A stretch of DNA of 64,000 nucleotides, from assembly GCA_947568835.1 (NCBI GenBank), contig OX387605.1:9800418-9864417 (forward strand). The letters are read 5' to 3'. Each line of letters starts with the position of its first letter. Position 1 is the first letter of the stretch. Below, in pieces: positions 53,500 through 64,000 of this stretch. The translations under genes and the position numbers were made by a program. Source of the stretch: Protonemura montana. Taxonomy: Eukaryota; Arthropoda; Insecta; Plecoptera; Nemouridae. Under the pieces are notes generated by a model. That model saw nothing but the letters and a program-made list of their open reading frames with translations, was not told the DNA's origin and ran no database searches.

Positions 53500-54424
53500 C
53501 TTTTTAAGGGTCACCCCTTTTTGACTATGGAGTCATTTTAAATTGCCTCGTCATTGACGTATGCGTGAAAAACCACATGGGATCTGATCAAATGAAAACA
53601 TGGAAAACCTCTAAAACCTTAAAGAGTGTTTTCCACTTCTCTACATTCGCTTTAAATTAAGTTGCATTTAAGAAAAAGTAAAAAAAAAAAAAAAATCAGC
53701 AGGAATATTGCATCGCATATAATGGGCAAGAATATGTTTCATGCACTTTCATCCAATGTTGGAAAAACAAATTTTCTCCACAATACTATTACACGCACAG
53801 AAATGAGAATTTTACGCGTGCATTGAACTTTCATATCACGCATATATGTAGGCAAAAACATCATCGCAAGAGATACATTTTCCCCTTTTCTTTGCGTTCA
53901 CATAGCTGGTTGTCGCCAATGGGTTCAGGGAATCTTAAATCAGATCTGAATTCCTAGAGACTCACAGCTGGTAAGGATGGAACGTATTCCGATACAACCG
54001 CCAGAAAGTAGCGACAAGGGAGTTTACTAAACCAAGGCCTTAAGCTCACTTCGATAAATTCTCATTTTCTTCAATCGACTTCAGAAAAAAAGCCGACAGG
54101 AAAAGCAACATACCCTCCTTTTCAAAAGTAATCTACCCGGAAAACCCCTCGTAGATTTTCTTTTCGTGTATCGGAGCTGCAGCAGATCTACGCATGGGCT
54201 CACGAGTAATGATATAATATAATGCGTTGAGATTTATACAGAAAACTAGGCATTTGTCATAAAAATGTCTGAAGAGTCAGAGGAAAAGCGATTTTAATAT
54301 TATTGTTTGTTTTTTGACAGAACAGATATTATTCTTTGCAGGTGATGCTTTTATAATAACTTGTCACGTTGAATTTATTACACTTGCAGCAAACGAAATG
54401 AATTCAACCGTTTTTTTTTTAAAG

Positions 54425-54583
54425 TATGGTGAATATGAAATACCAGGAAGAGCTGAATACACCCCCCCAACCACAAGCGGTAGTCAGTACGCAGGAGCCA
54501 ATTCTCAAAGCTACAATATCTCGAATACAACTTCGTTAGGCCAGACCAATTCATCATGGTTAGGTCACGCTTATTATAATTAG
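54425..54583 (+). CDS. candidate terminal coding exon
   Basis: A ten-T tract ending in AAAG at 54424 is acceptor-like. The frame then reads YGEYEIPGRAEYTPPTTSGS, continues Ser/Asn/Gln-rich, and ends WLGHAYYN before TAG at 54581-54583. The composition resembles the low-complexity C-terminal tail of a regulatory protein rather than random sequence, and the frame is also open upstream to about 54314. Alternative acceptors (CTTTGCAG ending 54341, CTTGCAG ending 54389) would extend it. No upstream partner exon is established and no AATAAA lies close by. Confidence 0.3.
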   Translation, partial: YGEYEIPGRAEYTPPTTSGSQYAGANSQSYNISNTTSLGQTNSSWLGHAYYN

Positions 54584-54656
54584 TAAATACGTTAATTAAT
54601 GAATCATGGCTGAATGCACGAACGAGAACATTTTCCAGTCTGAAAGCTTGTTAGTT

Positions 54657-54682
54657 TAGGGTGGGTGGGTGGGTGGGTGGGT

Positions 54683-54714
<32 letters not shown>
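54657..54714. repeat. (GGGT)n followed by poly(G)32
   Basis: About six GGGT units run into 32 consecutive G (54683-54714). The plus strand could form G-quadruplexes. Proline-rich minus-strand frames over this block are by-products of the repeat. Confidence 0.95.
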
Positions 54715-54715
<1 letters not shown>

Positions 54716-55508
54716 GCAGAACGCGGTGTTGCATCGCCCCCGACCAAGCGATACAGTGCCCACCCCTTCGCCGGAACACGCATATTCTCAAGTGACTTAT
54801 CCTGAGCAGGCTCCAAAGCGCTCGCTTAACTTGTAAACTACTTGCCAAGTTGAGTGTTGATTCGATTTGCACCCTGCCCGGCCCGGGTGTGAAAGGATGG
54901 ATGTAACGCCAGCGGTATACGTATAGGTATAGCGCGTCTGCACCAGAGTGCGAACGCCGATCGGCATTGTTGCAGGTAGCAGGTGTCTGAGACGGGCGCC
55001 GTCGTCGCGACGCCCTTGACGTGACCCGTTTGGCTCGGATCCCATCTTGGGCATTACCTCCTCCAGCCCGTTCACCCTTACAAACTTCTTTCTCACTACC
55101 TCCGCGTGCTGTTGCACTCGCTCATATTTCCCATTCCCTCGTTATCTTTAATTATCATCGTGCTCGACGCGTCTCCGCTCTCCTCCCATATTCCCTTTAC
55201 CCTTTAATCATCTCGCCTCTTCTTCACGCCCTCCGCAACGAACTATAACTCACTTCTATAGCTAGCTGGCTACTTGCTACCCCTTTATCTAACGCATGGT
55301 GCGACGACTGCAGGTTATTGTGCTTTATACGATTCCCGAGCACCGCCGAGGTAAATATGGGCTAATCTGAGCGAGCCACGACGACACTTATCTTAATACA
55401 CGGTGGTTTACTGGACGGTTCTACCCTGTCATTGGCCATTACCCAAAAGGGTCGGCCAGGAATAGCCTAACAAAGCCTCTGTGTGCTAAATTCGATATTC
55501 AATTATAG
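54715..55508. other. GC-richer non-coding stretch
   Basis: No supported gene. The sequence is more GC-rich than the surroundings (about 54860-55130) but shows no convincing exon. Confidence 0.4.
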
Positions 55509-55631
55509 ATTTTGCTTCTGCGATTTGAAGTTCACACCAGCTAAACGACGTTACACTGGTTCGTCATTAGAACTGTACGGAAATCATTTCAGGAATCATT
55601 TGGAAAATGAAGCTGCAGATAACGAAAATAG
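55509..55631 (+). CDS. candidate 123-base internal coding exon
   Basis: An acceptor-like TTCAATTATAG ends at 55508 and AATAG followed by GTTAGT gives a plausible donor after 55631. The 123 bases are open with one leading and two trailing bases, so phase 2 at both ends and a multiple of three, the same phase class as the candidate exon at 44848-45006. The peptide includes DLKFTPAKRRYTGSSLELYG and an acidic ENEAADNEN end. The acceptor is weak, so this is tentative. Confidence 0.22.
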
Positions 55632-58600
55632 GTTAGTTTGTACCTCTGAGTCTCGAACGATAAAAGGAAAGCAGGAAAAGCCGATGCTATAAAATGTGAC
55701 CTGGTTTTTTAAACATCCACTTCCTCATCTTGAAAATTATCTGTCTTCAGGTTCATATCCACCATTGATCTTGGAAAATTCAGCGCACAAAGAAAATATC
55801 GTTCTCTGAGCAAACTTCTTTCCCGTATCTTTATTCTGTGTACTTTAACAACTTCAGTTTGTTCCTTTGTACCATTGCCATCGAGCGCATGTCGAATTCT
55901 GGATTGTCTTCACATTTTCGCGACCGCTTTCTTTCGCCATCTTACACGGCTCAATTGCTCTTATGTTTCGCCTATCCACGTCGTCATCATTCACTTTGCT
56001 ACCAGCGCGACAGTCTTACGTGCTCCAAGACGACGCTAGGCGACATGACTTGGTACTAACAAGCCACCTCAACTTCCTACAGAAGAGCAACGTAATGAAA
56101 GATCAAATAGACAAGAAATAAAAGGAACAATCCTCTAAGCAAGAGACACTTCTTTTTTGCGAATGAGCAAGTGGAGAGAGTTTTGACCAAATTTCGAAAG
56201 AAACTTTGAAGCGCGCTGTAATGTAAGTGGAGCTCACCCTTACTTTCATCGTTTACGTCCTGTGTAACATTCACTTCACAAAGCGCTGACGACACGTGGA
56301 GGGTAATGAGGTATGGGTCGCTTTCAAAAGTCTAGGTCGATCGAAAATCTTATTCGGATGTCAGCGTAACGATCAGCGTTCACCTCCCGAAAAATTGATT
56401 GCTTGTTCATCGTACGAATTAATAACTAGGTCAATATTAATGGTGAACTCCGTTGCATAGTATTATGCAATTGCGAACTCTGTGGAAACTGTTGGAGAAT
56501 TCAGTGCATTCTGGTGTCAATTGTCACTAGACATTCCAGTATAGAGGGCGCTCTTGTGACATTTACACATGAGTGCTCGAATATGCATTCAAAGGTTGCC
56601 TGGCTGGGAGTATTGGTCGGTGATAATTAGCAGGGAGCCCGCCAGCAATTTTATTATTATATTTCCACCGACTAGATAGTTAAGTGAGCGACCCAACGGA
56701 GCTTCTCGGAAGAACGAATGTGACATGGTATCAATTAAAGAGGAAATTAAATAACGAGTATTTATATAACTTACTTCTGAGAAGCATACTGAATTGGAGA
56801 ATGCACTGTTTTAATTTATTTGAAATAGTCGTGCGCCAAGAACAGAATTTGTGTTGACTGCATTTGTGAGATTTCAAATTAAAACTTATATGGTCCTCGT
56901 TATTAAAAATAATGGTAATAGAAAAGGAGAAATGTTGTTTGAAGTGGCTATATAAATTCACTGTTTAACGGTATTTGAATTTTGATGCCAATAGAAAGTT
57001 TGATGTAAAATTGATGTTAAATAATTTGACTAGCTGCACGCCATCGAAAGTCAAGAGATAAATTTCCAATTAAGTTTCGCGTGGTAGTTCGTCACGGCGT
57101 CATCAAGTGGCTGCTAGGGGTGGTTGGGTGACTTTGGGGCGTGGGGTGGCCGGTGTGTCGAGGACAAGTGATGACGGGGGCGGTGGCTGAGGGGCGACTG
57201 GCAGGGGTTGTATTCACTTGTGTACTTGTATATGGGAGGCGGACATGACGCCTTCTGTTAGCTGGAAGATCGGTACTACATCCCTCCTGAGAATTATGGG
57301 TAGCTGGTAAGACGAGAATATACAAGCTGTGGGCTGCTCACCTTAAGGGTACATTATAATAACAATTTTGAACAAGTGAATTTTGCATCCTGTATTCCTC
57401 TCTAATAAATGCACCCCTATGTGTCCTGCCCGCATCTGCGCGTTTAAATCTCTTCTTTGACAGTTGTCAGGAGCGTTTCTTTAACTTGTACGCTTAGGTA
57501 GGTACTATCCGCCCACTTGTATACTTTCAATTTGTTACAAGTCACGAGGAAATTGACAAATAGTCATTGTTTCAAAACGTGACCAATCTAATGGTGGAAA
57601 ACTAGTGTTCCTGTGTTAATACCAAGATACGAGCATGCAGAACCTACTTCGAAAGTAAAGAAACAGCAATTCACATGAGTAATGACATTCACTCAGCCAC
57701 TCACATGAAGTTAGTCAACAAACTTTATGCAATCTCAAATCCACCCAGATCGAGCAAAATGAGTTGACTTAAATGCAATATTAATTCGCTTGTTGTATGG
57801 CGTTTACGTCTCACGACGCTCCTAGAGGATGGCGGCGTCGGCGGCGCCCGACTTTGGGGAGATCAAAAGTAAATTAATTGACACATAGGCGCGTTCCGAC
57901 GAGCGCCTTCAGACACACTTCAAAGCTGTTTGAAAGCAGAGCAGCGCGCGGAAAACATCGCCCCTGGCCACTGTGGATGGGTTTTCTTTGTCACGTGATA
58001 AGACAAGAACGGGGAAACTCAGCCCGGCGCTGAGTCCGTAGCACAAACTAGCTAGCGCTCTGTCTGCGCGTCTACGCGATATCCGAACTTATTATAGGTT
58101 GCTTTCTCGACAAGTTAGCAAGAAACTTAATGATTATGCATGTCATAACACTTGACGCCTTTGATCTAACGGATAAAATATATACCCTGGACTCGACGTT
58201 ATGATCTGGGCCATGCCAGTGGCGTGCCAGATTTGGCAAGATTTGAGCTTTAAAATTATAACACACCCAATTGTAACGCCATGCATACTTTTATCCCCAT
58301 TGCCACTGTTCTGTGACTCGAATTGTGGTATAATAACTTTTCTAACGTTAAGATGCTGTTAGTCACAAGGGCGGTTCGGTCGTGCTTTCGCGGGAAACTG
58401 ACCAATCCAGACAAATATGTTTTCGCTCGAAAATTGCAAGCTTGACTGAAATAAAAATATTGATTGCCCTTTTTTTCGGTTAAGCAAACAAAGTCATAAC
58501 GCTAACAGAAAAATAAATATCCCTGACGCTAAGTTTTCATTCTTTTCCTGCTTATAATGATTTCCTTCCGTATATCATAAAGTTCCATTAGATTTTTTCC

Positions 58601-61600
58601 TGCGGCGACCATTGAGCGCGTGCTATTTTCTATACATTATTCCCGGAGTTTCTACACATTGTTTACGGTGTTATGTGGGACCCGTAATGGTGGCTGGGAG
58701 AAAGATGTGGATGTAATTTACTTCCATCTTCCCCGCACAGCGAGCCCGTGTTCAAAACGGGGAAGTTTGCCAGCTCTGCATGTCTCCCCGTCTTTTGGGA
58801 CGCATTGCATTAAAATATAAATCCTGTTCCAGGAGCGAGCAGGCTTCACTTATGGTATAGTTCAGGGGTATACATTATCAGCGAATTTGCCCGCCGATTT
58901 GTGTCACGGGAATTTGGGAAAAATTAACTCTGCCATCGTGGATTGACGAAAGAGCCAGGGCAAAGCGTAAATCAAACCAAATAACCAAAATCAAATTTTT
59001 AATATCTTTGACGCAACTTATTGGTGTAGAAGAAAAGCTTGTTTGAGCTTCCTTTCTGAAATTTGTATCTCTTAAATCCTATTTCTACAAAGAAAATTTA
59101 TAGTGACAGCTGACAACGAACCATTTTCTCTGCTTTTATAGCCAACGTTTGAGCTTTTGTAAAAAGCAGTGAAGTATTTCACGCCAAGGGTGTGTAAACA
59201 TTGGTGGAAAAAACTCAAAGAGTACTATCTCAGTTGTTCTTATGATATTTTATTGTTATCAGTTCTAATGTGCATGTCGTCGGGCCTAAATTACGATGGG
59301 ATTTGGAACCCCCTGAATTAGACGTAGACCTGCTAGGCTGGAAATCGGCCCAGAACGCGACTACTCGTATATTATTGTGTGAGAAACCGTTGTATATAGT
59401 GCTATAAGAGCCTAAAAGTAGGAGTGATATTCCACGATACCATTTATTCTGTCGTCGAGCGTGGAGGTGGAGAAAATCGCTAAGGGAGGGTTATAGCTAG
59501 CCGGGAATGCATCAACACGGCACGGCTGGAGTATTAATGGTGTAGGGCAATAACATAAAATTACATACAAGCAAAACTTTGCCAAGTGTGATGGACCTCA
59601 AGCTAAGTAATCATCTATTAAATTGATTGACAAAATGTTGATCACGCTTAGCTATTTGCCAGGATATTGCTCCCTAGATGCGTAATATGGTCAAGTTGAG
59701 GAGATGTTACTCAACGTATCAAGATGTCTGTACAGAGACCACTTTATTTTATTGTTAACATTCGTACGTGGTGACGCTTGTGATTCTCGTTCTCTTGTCA
59801 CCGCTTCCAGAAATTACTAAAAAAAAACACAGTAAAAAATATTTTTCTGTCAGCGATGAGCGTATATTAATCACAATCAGCACTAACATTCATCGCAAAC
59901 GTGCACGGCGTTTGTTCGCATAGAAACATCCATTTGTTGAATATACACTAAAAATTAATAGAGTGAACAGAACGTAAATAGCGTTTCACCTCACCTAGGG
60001 CTTTTCATGCAGCTGGATGCACTCGAATCAGCCGGCTGATATTCCCGGCAACACACAGGGAAGCCGCATTGAATCACAAACTGCATGGCACATGCACCAT
60101 GGCAACCCTCACACAAAACGTTTAGCAGAAATCAGCTGGCACCGAACGTTCAACCGCGCTAAAGCAAAAAAACGCGTCGACACAGAATGCAAGAGTGTCG
60201 TGCATTTACCGCCCGCTTTAAACCGTTTGAAACTGTTTTGAAATGCATCTAAGATTACAAGTGCACATTTCAGTACTGCAATAAACAATCGCAACAGCAT
60301 GTGGCATAAATTCATTGCATATCATAATATTATAATGTAAAGTCGTGCACGCGGTGCTTGGAATGCTTATGTGACTCGTGGAATAAATTGTGCTTATACA
60401 AAGCTGGTGTTTTCATTTACCTTTTCACTTTATAATGCAGTGTTAATCGATGATATAAGCTTGAATAAAATTAAAATATGTTTAGATTATTATCTCTCAA
60501 GAAAATATATCATTCTTGAAAAAGGTCTCTCGTTAGATAATACAAGTTATTATTGATGTCTTTCGATCTAATTATAAAGATACCTCATTGAAATACTTAG
60601 GAAAATGGAAAGCGTATTCTTTAGGGAAACCAAAACGACTGCCTCTAGAGTCTCTATTCCATGCATGCCATCCGATGACGTCCGATCACTCTCGTAATAG
60701 AATTGTCTGCATAGAAAATATATTTTCACATCACGTTTATTAGTTCACTTTTTATGCGTGGGGAAAAAACATCTACACACCATGCGAGCCTCAGGTGGAC
60801 AATTCGTACGCACGAAACCATTTTCCGGCGCTAAACATGAAGCTTGATTGTTCAACACCAACGCAAACCATGACCCAAAGCTTTGCAAGTAGGAAATAAA
60901 AGCGAAATGTCAACCGCAAACAAATTTTTGATGAAGCCACTGGCATGGCCAAAAAAATAGTACCACTGAAAAAAAATGCATGCATTCAAAGCTTGCTAGC
61001 AAAGCGTTAAATTCAATTCCGGCTTAACCAATGTGCATCTGGAGAATTAGCTAGTCGATCTTTGCTGTTGAAATGTTTATGGTGTAAACCCCAGCCAAGA
61101 CGATCTCAGTGAAGACAATAAGTTAAATAAAAGCATTGTGTTCGCGTACCTTTAGTCTTAGTATCCGCGACAATAAGTGTTGATTAATGCCACGTTCAGT
61201 AGCGCCATCACAATGAGTGCTTGTTTTGCATTCAACGGCGACTGGTTGTCTTTGCCGGCTGAAACAATGCATCATAGTTCAAGCTTCAGGCTTCACCATG
61301 TCGTATGCATCACGCTAGACGTACTGGCTAATTATTTCCCTAGTTACTTTAAAGCTTAAGCCATGTTCAGTCGAATGCGAATGTTTTATGTCTTGCTTTA
61401 AAATAGCGCTACTAATTTGACGAAGAAACTTTCGTGCTTAGTTATTGTTCATATTGAATGAGCTCATGACAGCTAAAAATTAATTAATATTTCTATGGTG
61501 TTATCTGGTATAACACTTTTTAATGGGAATGGCAGAAAATGGGGTTTTCTGCATTAATGAAAGCGTGCATTTTTTTAATAGCAGTCATCATTATTACTGC

Positions 61601-63213
61601 ATAAAATATATCCGCTCATATATTAAATAATTTATTTCTTAGTGCGCCTAGCGAAAAAGCTTGTGAAAAACAGGTAAAAATATGGGGCTTTGTAACTCTA
61701 CAGGACTCCAGTGCAAAACAGCTGTAGAGTAAACTTCGTGCTCGAGTAAGAAAAGTAACGTGACACAAAATCATAATTACTAAACTACGATGAAATGAAA
61801 GAGTGTTATTAATATGGAAAAAAAAACACGAAGATATTAATTAGTAAAGAAAAAATATGCTGACAGCAGTGCGATCAACCTGACGGTGATTAAAACGCCA
61901 TTTTCCTTTGTCGCGTATCTAAATGGTGTATATAAAGCAATGTGTAATTTCGATGCAATCACATTTTGACATTTATTACCAATAAATGGCATGTTAGGAA
62001 TCAGACGTATTTTATAAATTATTCGTCCCCCCTCAACCACCCAACCCCCTTCGTCACTCGCGACCATGCCGAACCAACCCGACGGCGACAGCGAGGGCAC
62101 GAGAGGCAAACGCAGAAACCATTCCGTGCTGCATGCACACAACAAGCTTGGATTGGCCGATAATTTTTAATATCTCGCACAGAAATTGGTGAAATACCCT
62201 ATAGGTATATAGAGATGATTAATTCACGAAAAGAAAATGTTTTTCCTGTGAAATGACACATGAGCTAGAATATAGTTTCCACGTTAGTTTCGCTTTAACG
62301 GTGTCTACGTGGCCTATAAAATATCTCTTCAAGCGTCAATTTTCCCATAACATAGTTTAACACTTTCACTCAAGTTTCCATTTCAAATGGGTATGTACTT
62401 ATACCATAAAACCAATATCACTTCGAGCTATCTGGAAGATCTATTCACGTTTTTTTTTTCAACATCATGCAACTGGGAATATCGAGGAGACAATAAAATG
62501 GCGTTCGTTAATGTTTCAACGTGAATTTTTGGGGTGAACCGCGTGTTTAAAAGACGAGTGAAGATTGAGTCACGAACCAAAGTCGCACGCACCACTTTCG
62601 TAATGATAATGCAAACAAGATAGGAGCACGCAGCACAGCTCATTACGATGTCTATCGCAAATCGCACGTCAATACTGGTTAAAGGTGTGCATAGAAATGA
62701 AATAAAATGTACATACCCGTACCAATCACTAGCACTTGATTGTGGATATAAACCGATGAAGTACATTTATTGTAGTACTTCCGTATAAATATAGCAAAAA
62801 TGTAAAACATCTTAATTTCTTGAATTTATCAAATCATCCATACAAAAGAGTACATTATAGCACTACCGTCATACCATAAGAAGATGTGATTTGTTTGTGA
62901 TAACGATATAAACCCACATTATAATCACAAAATGAAATAAAGAAAATCCCCACAGTCCCCACACTCACCCTCTGTAAAGTTTAGCTTTCAGCTACGCTCA
63001 TTAAAACCCGCTGAACCACCTGAGACACACAAAACACCTGCCTTCTAGGTGATGAGATCTCATCTCTTCTTTCAAGTATATCGCGTCCCAAAGTCTGACA
63101 TGTATTTCGTTAAATGTTGATTGTTTTCACGCCGGCGTGAGAGCCTAGCGACACGAATTGCGAGCACTTTACATCAATGCAACGCCGGATTTATAAAGTG
63201 TAGACTTCGCACG
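55632..63213. other. gene-free stretch of about 7.5 kb
   Basis: No exon, RNA gene or mobile element that I can support. A G-rich patch with repeated GGGG runs lies at about 57112-57215. Open frames on both strands are short and featureless. Confidence 0.5.
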
Positions 63214-63237
63214 CCCCCCCCCCCCCCCCCCCCCCCC
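63214..63237. repeat. poly(C) run of 24
   Basis: Uninterrupted run of 24 C ending in GGG. Confidence 0.95.
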
Positions 63238-64000
63238 GGGCTAAGATGTATTTCGAAGCACACTTTGGCACTCGGCTAAACGATCACAGAACGAAACGAA
63301 ATCCAATCTCAGTCTCAGCAGTAGCGTCTTACAAAGTTTCTGTTCGTCGCAATTATTTTCGAGCGAGTCTCAATCGTCGTGTTACCCTCATCACACGAGT
63401 ATGTCTTTTAACAAACAGGAAGACCTCGTCAAAACGAAACTGCTTTCGCAACGTTTCTTTCTTTCTAAAGAACAATCTTTAGCTGGGACTGTAGCGTGGG
63501 GGGTTTGATTATGTTAAACCGAACGCTTTTCCGTAATTTTCTTACAAAGAGTTTGTTTTCTAATGGTCAATACATTTATCTCAGATTTTTAGTAGCTTGG
63601 AAAATTTCGCTCGGTTTGAAGCGCAGTGACCGGAAGTGGGGCCACCTGGCGACGATCTGAAGGGACACCCAATTGACACCGATATCAAGGTAGACGCCAA
63701 AAATTGTGCGCTCACTGTGACCAGGCCAAAGTACGGCCTACCCCAGAAAGTGTAGCTGCGAGAGATGAACGGGATGAAGGGAGTTATAAAAGTTTGCCAC
63801 AGGATTTGTCGTGTCTCAAGGGATTAATTTGAGAGAAGAAGTTTTTCTGGTCTCTGTCGTCTCTCCTCATGACGGCGACCGTAGAAAGATGAAGAAAAAT
63901 GATCTAAATTGTATTTATTTCATACTTTTCTGCTCTGGAAACTGATCGAAAGCTCACAAATGACAATTCAGTTTCGGATGGTCGTCGATGGACATCACTG
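63238..64000. other. gene-free end of window
   Basis: I see nothing supported in this last stretch. An open frame at 63246-63482 has no recognisable features. Confidence 0.45.

Larger units (their letters stand above)
47123..54320. other. gene-free stretch of about 7 kb
   Basis: No supported gene. A CCG/CCA-rich patch lies at about 48095-48130, a hairpin at 49843-49864, a short CGG run at 53205-53216, and a G run followed by (AT)10 at 53466-53499. A strong minus-strand donor (GGCT then GTAAGTCAT) at about 52810 has no matching exon that I can defend. Confidence 0.45.

Noticed and set aside
54604..54872. Proline/histidine-rich minus-strand frames
   Set aside because: By-products of the GGGT and poly(G) block.

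Overview
This window looks like nuclear DNA from an animal, probably an invertebrate. It is AT-rich overall, CpG is not visibly depleted, genes are sparse, and there are many microsatellites and homopolymer runs. Reading frames are preceded by metazoan-type splice acceptors and followed by AATAAA-type signals. The one confidently named gene is an animal EGF-plus-multipass membrane protein of the TMEM8/PGAP6 family. I cannot fix the phylum from the sequence. Nothing prokaryotic or viral was seen.

Layout. 1-10.7 kb has no recognisable gene, only an extremely AT-rich island at 6.6-7.14 kb. 10.7-12.7 kb holds two weak exon candidates and a solid minus-strand gene for a 159-residue single-pass membrane protein with an acidic, tyrosine-rich tail. 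12.7-16.4 kb is non-coding but has a short GC-rich block of consecutive hairpins near 15.3 kb. 16.4-18.8 kb (minus) is the TMEM8/PGAP6 homologue, intronless in its coding part but with a probable 5'UTR intron. Divergent from it, at 19.4-20.0 kb (plus), is a candidate tiny gene for a secreted cysteine-containing peptide. 20-29.5 kb is gene-free as far as I can see.

The main feature is at 29.5-43.3 kb: three long plus-strand reading frames in tandem (1668, 986 and 732 residues). Each encodes a Ser/Lys/Glu/Asn-rich, apparently disordered protein. All three end in the same roughly 45-residue C-terminal module, with a core like L-x-E-T-x-W-[AG]-[IV]-T-[KQ] followed by D-G-S-[KR]-T-[YF], placed 42-48 residues before the stop. 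This is a tandemly duplicated family whose members share little except the tail. I do not recognise it. Between the first and second members lie a purine-rich region with broken frames, possibly a decayed exon or fourth copy, and a 5S-rRNA-derived element.

43.3-64 kb has no complete gene. It contains three exon-like segments with plausible splice sites (44.85, 54.4 and 55.5 kb), a 13-unit GGCGTC repeat, long G/C homopolymers and hairpins. It could be intronic or regulatory territory of a gene extending beyond what I can assemble.

No functional link between neighbouring genes can be read from the sequence, apart from the common origin of the three tandem genes.
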